From the NCBI GenBank assembly GCA_903825395.1, contig CAIKAF010000023.1:146195-210194 (forward strand): DNA of 64,000 nt, read 5' to 3'. Below are positions 44,319-53,441 of the stretch, in pieces. The stretch's first letter is position 1. Every line of letters starts with the position of its first letter. Both the position numbers and the translations under genes were made by a program. The notes beneath the pieces were generated by a model. The model saw nothing but the letters and a program-made list of their open reading frames with translations, was not told where the DNA came from and made no database searches. This stretch comes from an uncultured Flavobacteriales bacterium. Lineage in GTDB: Bacteria > Bacteroidota > Bacteroidia > CAIKAF01.

Positions 44319-45107
44319 ATGGATTCTACGCTGCTTGCTTTTGGCCGTTTATTGAAGATTATGGATGAATTGCGGGAGCAATGCCCCTGGGATCAAAAAC
44401 AAACCATGCAGTCCTTACGGACTTTGAGCATTGAAGAACTTTATGAATTGTCGGATGCCATTCTTACGGAATCTCCTGAGGAAATTCGCAAGGAACTTGG
44501 AGACTTATTTTTACACCTGGTCTTTTATGCAAGAATTGGTCGAGAAAAAAATTGGTTCACCTTAGACCAAGTTTTGAACGGAATCTGCGACAAACTCATT
44601 CAACGGCATCCCCATATTTATGGTGATGTTCAGGTTCAAAACGCTCAAGAGGTAAAGAGGAACTGGGAACAAATCAAACTTCGTGAAGGCAACACCTCGG
44701 TACTGGGGGGAGTGCCTGCCGGATTGCCGGCCCTAGTAAAGTGTTGGAGATTGCAGGAAAAAGCGGCTGGAGTCGGGTTCGATTGGGAAAAACCAGAACA
44801 GGTCTGGGAAAAAGTAAAGGAAGAGTTGCATGAATTTGAGGAAGCCCTAGCCAATCAAGATTTAGACAATCAAGAGGAAGAAATGGGGGATATGCTGTTC
44901 GCCTTGGTCAATTATGCCCGGCTTTCGGGCATCAATCCGGAAGATGCTCTAGAACGAACGAACCGAAAATTCATTCATCGGGTTCAGGGCATTGAATCTT
45001 GGTTGCGGCACTATGGACAGACTTGGGATCAAGTGGATATTTCAATAACAGAAGATTATTATCAGCGAATTAAGCGGGGAGAATTTCCTCCGGAAACGCA
45101 GGAATAG
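44319..45107 (+). CDS. mazG: Nucleoside triphosphate pyrophosphohydrolase MazG
   Basis: The 262-residue enzyme has two MazG modules. The first has LREQCPWDQKQTMQSLRTL and the EELYELSDAI plus ELGDLFLHLVFYARIG metal-site helices. The second has KEELHEFEEALANQD and EEEMGDMLFALVNYARL. It hydrolyses NTPs and dNTPs to monophosphates. The start at 44319 is preferred over 44283 because a promoter element occupies 44287-44294 and MDSTLLAFGRLLKIMDELR is the usual N terminus. The gene stands alone. A 622-bp intergenic region with a dispersed repeat follows. Confidence 0.94.
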   Translation: MDSTLLAFGRLLKIMDELREQCPWDQKQTMQSLRTLSIEELYELSDAILTESPEEIRKELGDLFLHLVFYARIGREKNWFTLDQVLNGICDKLIQRHPHIYGDVQVQNAQEVKRNWEQIKLREGNTSVLGGVPAGLPALVKCWRLQEKAAGVGFDWEKPEQVWEKVKEELHEFEEALANQDLDNQEEEMGDMLFALVNYARLSGINPEDALERTNRKFIHRVQGIESWLRHYGQTWDQVDISITEDYYQRIKRGEFPPETQE

Positions 45108-45374
45108 GTAGGGGCATTGCCCTTCGCTTTCAAGGGAGATTTCCCCTTTTGGGTTTTCGATTTTAGCCAATAGGATTTTCCTGAAGGTCGCGCTTTGGCT
45201 TACCCAAAAAAAGGTTGCCTCGTGCCCTTCGGGTCTCCGAACTTTTCCACCATTAAAAGGATTCTTGAAATTCGCTTTAACCTCCTTTCCTTCCTCCTCA
45301 TCCTCTCCTGAAATGGATGAATTTGCCAGTTCATCCCGTCTCATTCCCATGCTCCCGCCTCCTGTACCAGCAAA

Positions 45375-45590
45375 GTTGCCTTTGCATGATTCAGAAAGCT
45401 TTTCTGAGACTCCCCAAGGCGAACCTGGTTTCACTTTTCAGCTTCACCAAATTCCCGTAGTTCACTCCAAAAAGTTCCCTAACTGTTCTTCGCCACCCCA
45501 AATACGTGACGAACCTTTCCTTATTAACGTTTCATCGATGAACTACAAATTTACGAGAGGATTTTCAAAATGTCAAGGTGAAATACCATT
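45375..45590 (-). repeat. Dispersed element of at least 205 bp, copy 1
   Basis: This stretch recurs in inverted orientation at 63.8 kb with about nine bases in ten the same. It contains the palindrome TTCATCGATGAA (45531-45542), a hairpin TTCGCCAC...GTGACGAA (about 45489-45513) and the palindromic TCAGAAAGCTTTTCTGA. Both copies keep the same stop codons in all likely frames, so it is probably non-coding. It fills part of the convergent 622-bp gap between mazG and glpK. The rest of that gap (45108-45374 and 45591-45729) shows no gene; its left part is C/T-rich and may belong to the element. Confidence 0.8.
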
Positions 45591-45729
45591 TTTTTGGTTG
45601 TAAGAACAACCCATTTGAGGTAGATAACCATTTGAATAGATTGCTGTGCAATGGTTTTAGGGAGATTAAACATTTTGAAAAAATAATTTCTTTTATAGCC
45701 CAAGGGCCATTTTAAAGACTGGCATTACT

Positions 45730-47196
45730 TTACCAACCCAAACAAACCTGCACAGCACGCTGCCAACGTTTGCGTTCTTGAATGCGTAGCTCTGGATTAT
45801 TCGGCAGGAAAACAGCATTGGGCTCGGCCACCCGGGCATGGTTCAAATCCCACAAACCAAATCCATAACCGGCCATTACTGCCGCTCCCCAGGCTGTAGA
45901 TTCGGTAATGGGACTTCGGAACACCCGAATGCCTGCCAAATCTGCCTGATTTTGCATCAACACATTTGACGCAGATGCTCCCCCATCCACCCAGACCTCT
46001 TTAATTGGGTTCCCAGAACAGCGTTGCATGCATTCGAACACATCTGCAGTCTGGTGAGCAATGGCATCAAAGGCAGAACGTACTAGTTCTGCTTTCCCGG
46101 AACCCGAATTTAATCCCAGCCAAGTTCCTCTGGCTCTTGGCGACCAATGTGGAGCCCCCAAACCATTGAACGCCGGAACCAAAATGACTCCACCGCTTGA
46201 ATCGACAGATTCTGCTAAGGCATTTAATCCCTGCATAGAATCTGCCAAGTGTAGGTCTTCACTGAGCCAATTTAATAAAGCACCGGCCATAAAAATGCTG
46301 CCCTCTAGGGCAAATTCTTTCCCGTTTGAGGTATGCCAGGCCAGGGTGCTGAGCAATTCTGGACCGGATTCTGGACGGGTTTTTCCGGCTTGTTGCATGA
46401 TAAAGCAACCCGTTCCGTAGGTGTTTTTGGTTGCGCCGGGCTGCAGACAGCCCTGACCGAGCAAGGAAGCTTGTTGGTCGCCTAATACGCCGGTTAGAGG
46501 GATTTCAGGCATTCCGGGGAGTTTAATGTGACCAAATTGGGCAACACTGGGTAAAATTTGTGGCAATAGTCCCAGATTGATATTCCAATATTCAAGCAAT
46601 TGCGGGTCCCAAATTCCCTCTTCTAGATGGTACAATGATGTCCTAGATGCGTTGCTGGCTTCTGTGACATGTTTTCCCAACAAATGAAACATTAACCAGC
46701 TATCTATGGTTCCCAAAGCGAGGTGGCCTTGGTCTGCGGCGGCGGCAACCTCTTCATTGTTTTGAAGCAGCCAAGCCATTTTACCGGCACTGAAATAGGG
46801 GTCTAAGCCCAGGCCGGTTTTAGATCGGACATTTTGTTCAAGGCCGGCGGCTTTCATGGCTTCGCAGGTATCTGTGGTTCGGCGGTCTTGCCATACAATG
46901 GCTGGGGCCAAAGCTCTACCGCTGCGTTTATCCCAAGCCACGACTGTTTCTCGTTGATTGGTTAGACCTGCACAAACTACATCCAACTTGTTTTTCCGGG
47001 CATAGGTCATCACCTGCTCTATGCATTCATAGGCTGCTTGCCAAATCAATCCCGGCGATTGCTCTACCCATCCATTGTGGGGGAAGTCTAAGGGGACGGC
47101 CCTTCGGGCCTCAGAATAAAGATTCCCATCTGTTCCAAACAGAAGAGCTCGAACCGAAGAGGTGCCGGCGTCTAGGCTTAAAATAGAAGTGCGCAT
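45730..47196 (-). CDS. glpK: Glycerol kinase
   Basis: The 488-residue FGGY-family kinase phosphorylates glycerol to glycerol 3-phosphate. Diagnostic blocks are SLDAGTSSVRALLF (phosphate loop), GLTNQRETVVAWDKRSG and VWQDRRT, and the ATP site GALLNWL with VWVDGGASASNVLMQ. The frame is open upstream to 47349, but that part runs through a GC-rich repeat element; the start at 47196 gives the family length. No glpF or glpD is adjacent. Confidence 0.93.
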   Translation of the reverse strand: MRTSILSLDAGTSSVRALLFGTDGNLYSEARRAVPLDFPHNGWVEQSPGLIWQAAYECIEQVMTYARKNKLDVVCAGLTNQRETVVAWDKRSGRALAPAIVWQDRRTTDTCEAMKAAGLEQNVRSKTGLGLDPYFSAGKMAWLLQNNEEVAAAADQGHLALGTIDSWLMFHLLGKHVTEASNASRTSLYHLEEGIWDPQLLEYWNINLGLLPQILPSVAQFGHIKLPGMPEIPLTGVLGDQQASLLGQGCLQPGATKNTYGTGCFIMQQAGKTRPESGPELLSTLAWHTSNGKEFALEGSIFMAGALLNWLSEDLHLADSMQGLNALAESVDSSGGVILVPAFNGLGAPHWSPRARGTWLGLNSGSGKAELVRSAFDAIAHQTADVFECMQRCSGNPIKEVWVDGGASASNVLMQNQADLAGIRVFRSPITESTAWGAAVMAGYGFGLWDLNHARVAEPNAVFLPNNPELRIQERKRWQRAVQVCLGW

Positions 47197-47248
47197 AGGG
47201 TTGCAAGATACGGGGTTTTCGAAGCAGAGCGATTTTTGCTCGAGGATT

Positions 47249-47388
47249 GCGCCCCGATTGCAGCGGCAGGCATGCCTTGCTTTGGCGTATTGGGGCGGGC
47301 AAGGCCGGGCGACCTTGGGAGCCACGGCCCTGCCCTGCCCCAAAGCCAAAGCAAGGCATGACTACAGCGGAAAGCGGATTAGGCGCCC
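47249..47388 (+). repeat. GC-rich hairpin element, type 2, copy G
   Basis: The core GGCGAC-CTTG-GGAGCC is at 47308-47323. A perfect 16-bp stem joins 47271-47286 (CATGCCTTGCTTTGGC) to 47345-47360. Outer ends GCGCCCCGATTGCAGCGG and ACAGCGGAAAGCGGATTAGGCGCC-type sequence recall repeats I know from Flavobacterium. It sits between the divergent starts of glpK and the tryptophan dioxygenase gene, unlike most copies, and would lie upstream of both promoters. Confidence 0.82.
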
Positions 47389-47419
47389 AAAACCTCAAGA
47401 AAAAGCCAAAGTGAATTAC

Positions 47420-47427
47420 TACCTTCG
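47420..47427 (+). promoter_or_regulatory. Variant -7 element TACCTTCG of the tryptophan dioxygenase operon
   Basis: TACCTTCG (one mismatch to TAnnTTTG) lies 29 nt before the ATG at 47457 and 32 bp after element G. On the other strand TATCTTGC at 47203-47210 is a weaker candidate for glpK. Confidence 0.45.
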
Positions 47428-47456
47428 TAGTTCAACCTATTTGCCAGAAACCGAAC

Positions 47457-48377
47457 ATGAGCGAACTAGAGGCTAACCTTCGATTGCTGCAGGAAAAATA
47501 TCAAGCCAGCGGTCAAGATATGAATAGCTATCTGCAAGGATTGATGCATTCAAACTACTTGACTTATTGGGATTATATCCATTTGGACACTCTATTGACC
47601 TTGCAAAAACCCAAGACGTCCTTTCCAGATGAGCAGATATTTATTTTGTACCATCAAATCACCGAATTGTACTTTAAGCTGAGCCTAAACGAGTTGGAGC
47701 AACTTCCGGCTCGGGGAGGAGATGCTGATTTTTTATTGCAACGGATTAAGCGGTTGACTGCCTATTTTTCAGCGCTGACGCATTCGTTTCAAATAATGAT
47801 TGATGGGATGGAGCCGGAACAATTTCTGCAATTTAGAATGGCTTTGCTGCCGGCATCCGGATTTCAATCTGCTCAATACCGAATGATTGAATTGAGAGCT
47901 ACGCCCTTGCACAACTTAGTGCAATTTGAATTGAGGTCCCAAATTTCATCCGATGCGCCGGTGCAAGAGCTGCTTCACAACATTTACTGGGGGCGGGGAG
48001 CGGCCGAGCTATCCAGCGGAAATAAGACATTGACTTTAAGGCAGTTTGAAGAAAAGTATGGGGCTGAATTCTTGAAATTGGCAGAGGAGGTTAAAGGGAA
48101 AACCCTGTATGAAATGTATTTGGATTTGCCTGAATCGGATCGGCAACGGCCGGAAATCATTGAGGCCATGCGCACCTTTGATCGGCAAGTGAATATAGAC
48201 TGGCCGTTGATGCATTACAAATCGGCGGTACGGTATTTGAAGCGTGAACCGGAGGACATTGCGGCCACAGGCGGTACCAATTGGCAGAAATACCTGCCTC
48301 CGAAGAATCAATTCAGAATCTTTTTTCCTGAATTGTGGAGTATTGAAGAGCGTGAAACATGGGGAAGGCCACATTAA
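47457..48377 (+). CDS. kynA: Tryptophan 2,3-dioxygenase
   Basis: The 306-residue heme enzyme opens the indole ring of tryptophan to N-formylkynurenine. The TDO signature lies near the N terminus: YWDYIHLDTLLTLQKP, then FILYHQITELYFKLSLNEL with the distal H66. The FRMALLPASGFQSAQYRMIE block and the late GGTNWQKYLPP match the family. No other kynurenine-pathway gene lies nearby. Its end overlaps an M23 lipoprotein gene by 19 bp, and a two-component system follows, an odd operon for a catabolic enzyme. Confidence 0.93.
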   Translation: MSELEANLRLLQEKYQASGQDMNSYLQGLMHSNYLTYWDYIHLDTLLTLQKPKTSFPDEQIFILYHQITELYFKLSLNELEQLPARGGDADFLLQRIKRLTAYFSALTHSFQIMIDGMEPEQFLQFRMALLPASGFQSAQYRMIELRATPLHNLVQFELRSQISSDAPVQELLHNIYWGRGAAELSSGNKTLTLRQFEEKYGAEFLKLAEEVKGKTLYEMYLDLPESDRQRPEIIEAMRTFDRQVNIDWPLMHYKSAVRYLKREPEDIAATGGTNWQKYLPPKNQFRIFFPELWSIEERETWGRPH

Positions 48378-49666
48378 ATTTAGCCTATATAAGCCGCCTA
48401 TTGGCTAAATTGATCTTGGCATTGGGGCTTTTTCTTTCATGTGGTGAGGGGGGGGCTCCTGGGGAATTATCGGCTACCGATTCCCTTGCGGGGATTGAAC
48501 AAGCCGATTCTGCCTATGGGATGGATGTAACAGGATTGGAAGAACAAACCTACACGATAGCTTCTGGTCAAAGCTTGTCGGGTATTTTTGGACAATTGGG
48601 CGTTCCTGATACTTCAGCGCGTCAACTTATATCGCAGGCGGATACGTTGATGGACTTAAGAAGTTTAAAGGCTGGTCATACCTACAGGGTATTTTGTCGG
48701 TCAGGCCCTGATGGAAAGCCTGTTTGCATGGTTTATGAGCCGAATCCAAGGTCGTATTTGGTATTTCGGTGGAGTGATTCACGCCCTGAAGTGTATAAAG
48801 AGGAGAAAGCCATGCGATTGGTTCAGAAAACAGCGGCGGGGATAATAACCCAATCCTTGTATCAAACGGTGGTAGACCAAGGATTGAATCCGGTATTGTG
48901 TTATCGGTTGGACGACATTTTCAAATGGTCGGTTGACTTCTTTGCTTTAGCCAAGGGAGACCGATTTCGTGTGGTATATGAAGAATGGATGGCCGATTCC
49001 ATTTCGTTGGGGATTGAGCGAATTGTAGCCGCCTCGTTTTTACATCGGGGGAAAGAGCAATTTGCCTATCGGTTTGAACAGGCGGGACAGGTTGGCTTTT
49101 ATGATGCCTTGGGGCAAAGCATGAAAACCCGGTTTTTAAAAGCCCCATTGGAGTATAGCCGGATTTCCTCGAAATTCTCGAAAAACCGAATGCATCCTGT
49201 ACTGAAACGGGTAAAGCCTCACCTAGGTACAGATTACGCTGCTCCGCATGGTACTCCCATAGTAACCGTAGCAGATGGTGTAGTAACTGAAGCGCGGTTT
49301 GCGCGCGGCAATGGAAATTATGTTAAAGTGAAGCACGATGGGACGTACACCACACAGTATTTGCATATGAGTCGGTTTGCCCCGGGCATTCGCTCCGGAA
49401 TGCGTGTGCGTCAAGGCCAGGTGATTGGTTTTGTGGGAAGTACCGGATTGGCCACGGGACCGCACTTGTGTTATCGGTTTTGGAAAAACGGGAAACAAGT
49501 AGATCCATTTCGGGAACAACCTCAGGCGACAGTGCCATTGGACTCTAAGCATATGGGAATATTCAAGGCAGGCGTTGATACGCTTTCGCCCGTATTGCTT
49601 TCAATATCTTTTCATGAAAACTTGGTGCGTGAGGCTAGCCAAACCGTTCAATTGTACATTCCTTAA
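48359..49666 (+). CDS. M23-family lipoprotein peptidase with HxC zinc motif
   Basis: The 435-residue protein has a signal with lipobox LGLFLSC (Cys near residue 28). An OapA/LysM-like N-terminal part (YTIASGQSLSGIFGQLG) leads to a LytM domain (about 280-395). H288 and D292 (HLGTDYAAPHG) are present. The usual second pair HxH is instead H369-L-C371 (GPHLCYRFWKNGKQVDP), so Cys replaces one zinc ligand. I recall the same HVCFRFW-type sequence in other Bacteroidota M23 proteins, so this is probably a lineage form rather than a decayed gene. It overlaps kynA by 19 bp and lies 3 bp before the histidine kinase gene. Confidence 0.86.
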   Translation: MGKATLNLAYISRLLAKLILALGLFLSCGEGGAPGELSATDSLAGIEQADSAYGMDVTGLEEQTYTIASGQSLSGIFGQLGVPDTSARQLISQADTLMDLRSLKAGHTYRVFCRSGPDGKPVCMVYEPNPRSYLVFRWSDSRPEVYKEEKAMRLVQKTAAGIITQSLYQTVVDQGLNPVLCYRLDDIFKWSVDFFALAKGDRFRVVYEEWMADSISLGIERIVAASFLHRGKEQFAYRFEQAGQVGFYDALGQSMKTRFLKAPLEYSRISSKFSKNRMHPVLKRVKPHLGTDYAAPHGTPIVTVADGVVTEARFARGNGNYVKVKHDGTYTTQYLHMSRFAPGIRSGMRVRQGQVIGFVGSTGLATGPHLCYRFWKNGKQVDPFREQPQATVPLDSKHMGIFKAGVDTLSPVLLSISFHENLVREASQTVQLYIP

Positions 49667-49669
49667 AAA

Positions 49670-50971
49670 ATGCTGACATCTAGAACTTTACGGGTGGTTT
49701 CATTGGTGTCGGGTTTGGCCTTGGGGGGATTGGTTTTGATTCAGGTATTTTGGGTTCAAAAGGCGTATCGATTTACCAACGAACAGTTCCAAAATCGAGT
49801 CACCCTAAGCTTGATCTCCGTTGCCTCTCAAGTTTATCGATACAACAGCGATACCACATCGGTTCGGGAAGCAGTGACACCCTTGGGTGATGAAGACTTT
49901 TTGGTCAGTTTAAATGGCACCGTTCCTCCTGATTTTTTATTGAATTTATTGGTGGCTGAATTCCGTAAGCAATCTATTTTACAGGATTTTCAAGTTGGGA
50001 TGTACGATTGTTTTGCTGACAGCATGGTTTGGCGGACCTACAGTACAAAATTGGGTCCCTTATTTTCTGGGAAGCCACCAGGGGATGCTGTCATAAAAAA
50101 ATTGCCCTCTTATACCTTTAGTGGAGACAGCCATATGATGGTGGTCCATTTTCCGGGAAAGCGAAGTTTTATTGCCCGTGAGCTTCGCGTGCTTTCGGCC
50201 AGCACACTTGGCGTAATGGTAATTATGGGTGTATTCATTTTTGTTGTGGTCATCGTGTTTCGAGAGAAGCGGCTTTCTGCCATGAGGCAGGATTTCATCA
50301 ACAACATGACGCATGAATTTAAAACTCCCATTTCCACCTTATTGGTGGCCGCCGAGGCCTTGAAAAAGCAAACCCATACCGAGGATGGCAACCGGGTGCA
50401 GCGTTATGCTCAACTCATTCACGATGAATCCATGCGCCTTAAAACCCATGTGGAGCAAATTTTAAAAATTGCCATGGTTGAATCGGCGAGGAACAATATT
50501 GATAAAAAAGAAATTGAAGTTGGAAAAATGCTTCATTCTGTGGTTGAACAATTCAACTCACGCTTGGAGCAAAGTAAAGCCCAGTTTGAAGTCAACATCG
50601 ATTTGCCGGAAGGTCTTCGGATGATGGGAGACCAAAATCACTTAAGCAATGCCATCTTCAACTTATTGGATAATGCCTTGAAATATGGCGGCGAGAGTGT
50701 GCACATCGGGCTTCATGCCCAAGTAAAATCGGGGCGATTGGTGGTAGATGTATCTGATACTGGCCCAGGCATACCAAAAGCGGTTCAGGGCATGATTTTT
50801 GAAAAATTTTATCGGGTTTCAACGGGCAACCGACATGACATTAAAGGCTTTGGACTTGGTTTAAGCTATGTAAAACAAATTGTGCGTTTGCATAAGGGTC
50901 AGATTGAGCTGCGCAGCAAAGAGGGTGAAGGCGCTGTCTTTACACTAAAATTAAATCCATTGGTACCATGA
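49670..50971 (+). CDS. Membrane sensor histidine kinase
   Basis: The 433-residue kinase has membrane helices at about 8-28 and 180-200 with a 150-residue periplasmic sensor between them. A HisKA domain has H215 in NNMTHEFKTPIS. The HATPase domain has NLLDNALKYGG, VSDTGPGIP and GFGLGLSYVKQIV. No HAMP domain is present. It is 3 bp after the M23 gene and overlaps its response regulator by 4 bp. A link to cell-wall stress is suggested by the M23 neighbour only. Confidence 0.94.
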   Translation: MLTSRTLRVVSLVSGLALGGLVLIQVFWVQKAYRFTNEQFQNRVTLSLISVASQVYRYNSDTTSVREAVTPLGDEDFLVSLNGTVPPDFLLNLLVAEFRKQSILQDFQVGMYDCFADSMVWRTYSTKLGPLFSGKPPGDAVIKKLPSYTFSGDSHMMVVHFPGKRSFIARELRVLSASTLGVMVIMGVFIFVVVIVFREKRLSAMRQDFINNMTHEFKTPISTLLVAAEALKKQTHTEDGNRVQRYAQLIHDESMRLKTHVEQILKIAMVESARNNIDKKEIEVGKMLHSVVEQFNSRLEQSKAQFEVNIDLPEGLRMMGDQNHLSNAIFNLLDNALKYGGESVHIGLHAQVKSGRLVVDVSDTGPGIPKAVQGMIFEKFYRVSTGNRHDIKGFGLGLSYVKQIVRLHKGQIELRSKEGEGAVFTLKLNPLVP

Positions 50972-51663
50972 GTAATCAATTGCGACTGTTGTATGTAGAG
51001 GACGATGCTGCATTAGGGCTAATTTTGAGCGAGCAGCTGAGCGATCAGGCCGGTTGGACTGTAGATTGGATTTCAAATGGGAAGGAGGCCGCAACCGCCG
51101 CTTTAGTAAAAGCCTACGATATTGCTGTTTTGGATGTTATGCTACCCGGCATGGATGGTTTTAGTTTGGCGAAATTGTTGCGTGAAAGTAAGCCTAAAAT
51201 GCCCATTTTATTTTTAACTGCCAGAGATGGGCAACACGATGTATTGCAAGGTCTGAGCCAGGGAGATGATTATATGTCCAAGCCCTTTTCAACCGAAGAG
51301 TTGCTGCTTAGAATCCGGAATTTAGCCAAGCGAAGCTTATCAGATGAACCAAAGACTGAGGAAAAATCATTCCAAATTGGAAAATATGAGTACCACCATC
51401 AGAACTTTCTATTGGTGTTTGATGGAAAAGAAGAGCGGAGGCTTACGGAACGAGAAGGGAAACTGCTGAATTATTTTTGCCAACAAGGTTCAACTGTAAT
51501 TCGCAGAGAGGATTTACTTCAGGCCGTATGGGGGAAAACAGATTATTTCACTGGACGTTCCATGGATGTTTTCATTTCAAAATTGCGCAAATATTTGTCG
51601 GCGGATCCCCGGATCAAAATACAAGTTGTGCATGGTATTGGATTTGAGTTTATCCGTCCTTAA
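50968..51663 (+). CDS. OmpR-family response regulator
   Basis: The 231-residue regulator has a receiver domain (about 5-118) with acidic pocket VEDDA, phospho-acceptor D56 (AVLDVMLPGMDG) and the Lys of MSKPFS. A winged-helix DNA-binding domain follows (about 135-230, LTEREGKLLNYFCQQ, then RSMDVFISKLRKYLSADP). It overlaps the kinase gene by 4 bp (ATGA), so it is its partner. No DNA site can be assigned. Confidence 0.95.
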   Translation: MSNQLRLLYVEDDAALGLILSEQLSDQAGWTVDWISNGKEAATAALVKAYDIAVLDVMLPGMDGFSLAKLLRESKPKMPILFLTARDGQHDVLQGLSQGDDYMSKPFSTEELLLRIRNLAKRSLSDEPKTEEKSFQIGKYEYHHQNFLLVFDGKEERRLTEREGKLLNYFCQQGSTVIRREDLLQAVWGKTDYFTGRSMDVFISKLRKYLSADPRIKIQVVHGIGFEFIRP

Positions 51664-51975
51664 AAGAAATATCCTTCTCAAGATTTAATGATAGAATAAA
51701 TCGGGAGATTCCCTTTGTATTTTGGGAATACGGAAGGTGTGAGAGGTATCAGGTATTGGATTTTGGAAGTTCAATTTGGCTAGAGCGGGAAGGTAATGGG
51801 TAGATTTCGGGGAATTCCTAAACCCTTTTTATTGAAAAGATTTCGGCGCTATTCGTTCCTGCTATAAATTGGAGCTGGCGTTTTGGTAAACCAAAAATCG
51901 GTTGGGCCAAATCCGGATAAATAAAATTAAAAATCATTAGGTTTTTGGTAATTTTACTCTCTGAAACACATTACT
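51664..51975. other. Intergenic region, no gene seen
   Basis: This 312-bp gap shows no reading frame of note. ATTCCC(N10)GGGAAT near 51710 is a weak inverted repeat without a U-run. TAATTTTA at about 51950 is a possible -7 element for the next gene. Confidence 0.4.
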
Positions 51976-53361
51976 ATGTCTGAAAATAGACCCCTTACTG
52001 CTGAAGAAAAACGTGAAAAGCTTAAGCAATTGCTCAAGCAAAAGGCTGCTCAGGCGGAAGTGGCCAAAACTACGGCTGTTTCAAATCCGGGAAAGGGCGC
52101 AGTGGATACCTCTAAGTTCGCTGATGTCAATCAATTTCCTGAGGTTCAGGCCTTGGCGGCTCAATTTCAAACCCTTCAATCCTTGCAAGTAGAGAATCCA
52201 TATTTTAGGGTGAACGAGGTGATTGTTAACAATAAAACACAGATTGGAGGCCGAGAATTACTGAGCTGGTCATCGTACAATTACATTGGGTTGTCTGGAG
52301 ATGAGCGGGTTTCAAAAGCGGCTAAAGAAGCCGTGGATCAATATGGCACCTCCGTTTCGGCAAGCCGCATTGCAACAGGAGAAAAACCGCTGCATGGAGA
52401 ATTGGAAAAGGCCTTAGCAGAGTTGATAGGTGTTGAAGACGCTATTACCTTGGTGAGTGGACATGCCACCAATGTAACCGTTATTGGTCATTTGATGCGT
52501 CCTGGAAAGGATTTGATTGTCTATGATGATTTATCGCACAACTGCATCATCGAAGGAGCTGTTTTATCGGGAGCGCGTCGCATTGCCTTTCCTCATGAGA
52601 ATTATGAGGCGTTGGATCAAATTTTGACCGATAACCGAGCTGATTATGAGCGGGTTTTAGTGGCCATTGAAGGGGTGTATAGCATGGATGGAGACATTGC
52701 TGATGTGCCAAAATTCATAGAGATAAAGAAAAAGCACAATGCCTTATTGTTGGTGGATGAGGCTCATTCTATGGGCGTCATTGGTCCGAACGGCTTGGGT
52801 GTTCGAGATTATTTTAATTTGAATCCACATGATGTGGATTTATGGATGGGTACATTCAGCAAGAGCTTTGCTTCTTGTGGTGGATATATTGCCGGAAGAA
52901 AAGCCTTGGTTGATTATTTAAAATACAATACGCCGGGGTTCGTTTACTCCGTAGGCATTAGCCCTGCGAATGCCGCTGCCGCTTTAGCAAGTACCCGGAT
53001 TATGATGACCGAGCCTTGGAGGGCTCAGAAGTGTCAGGCCAATGCCGCCTCCTTTTTGGCACAGGCCAAGGCCCGTGGCTTAGATACAGGTCCGAGTAAA
53101 GACACCGCCGTAGTGCCTATTATTACCGGGAATTCGGCTCATGCCTTATTGTTGGCAGATGCCTTGTTCAAGGAGGGCATCAATGTTCAGCCAATACTAT
53201 ATCCAGCAGTTCCTGATGAGGCCGCCCGTTTGCGGTTCTTTATTACTTCCGACCATACTGAATCGGATATTTCTTTCACCATTGAAAAAACAGCTAACCA
53301 CTTGGAGCGGATTCGCAAAGACTATGGCAATTTAAGCTTTCCGAAAGTCCCAATGGGTTAA
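51976..53361 (+). CDS. Alpha-oxoamine synthase (serine palmitoyltransferase-like), N-terminally extended
   Basis: The 461-residue PLP enzyme joins an amino acid to an acyl thioester with loss of CO2. The PLP Lys is K296 (GTFSKSFASCGGY). LLVDEAHSMGVIGPNGLG and YDDLSHNCIIEGA are the family blocks. In Bacteroidota the best-known members make sphingolipid (serine) or sulfonolipid (cysteate) base precursors. About 75 residues precede the core, including a charged helix LTAEEKREKLKQLLKQKA. The extension recalls carrier-protein docking segments and may bind ACP. The exact amino acid is not decided by the sequence. It is a single gene. Confidence 0.85.
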   Translation: MSENRPLTAEEKREKLKQLLKQKAAQAEVAKTTAVSNPGKGAVDTSKFADVNQFPEVQALAAQFQTLQSLQVENPYFRVNEVIVNNKTQIGGRELLSWSSYNYIGLSGDERVSKAAKEAVDQYGTSVSASRIATGEKPLHGELEKALAELIGVEDAITLVSGHATNVTVIGHLMRPGKDLIVYDDLSHNCIIEGAVLSGARRIAFPHENYEALDQILTDNRADYERVLVAIEGVYSMDGDIADVPKFIEIKKKHNALLLVDEAHSMGVIGPNGLGVRDYFNLNPHDVDLWMGTFSKSFASCGGYIAGRKALVDYLKYNTPGFVYSVGISPANAAAALASTRIMMTEPWRAQKCQANAASFLAQAKARGLDTGPSKDTAVVPIITGNSAHALLLADALFKEGINVQPILYPAVPDEAARLRFFITSDHTESDISFTIEKTANHLERIRKDYGNLSFPKVPMG

Positions 53362-53441
53362 ACGGGCTTGGGTTTATTCCCAACAAAGAGCTTCCTGCCA
53401 TGGTTGCTACAGGTTAATTGTTTAAATCTTCTACGCTAAGT

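Noticed and set aside
45042..45434. 130-codon minus-strand frame between mazG and glpK
   Set aside because: It spans the end of mazG and the dispersed repeat. In the second repeat copy the frame is not kept, and no family is recognisable.
47197..47349. 51-residue N-terminal extension of glycerol kinase
   Set aside because: It runs through repeat copy G, and the internal ATG gives the normal family start.
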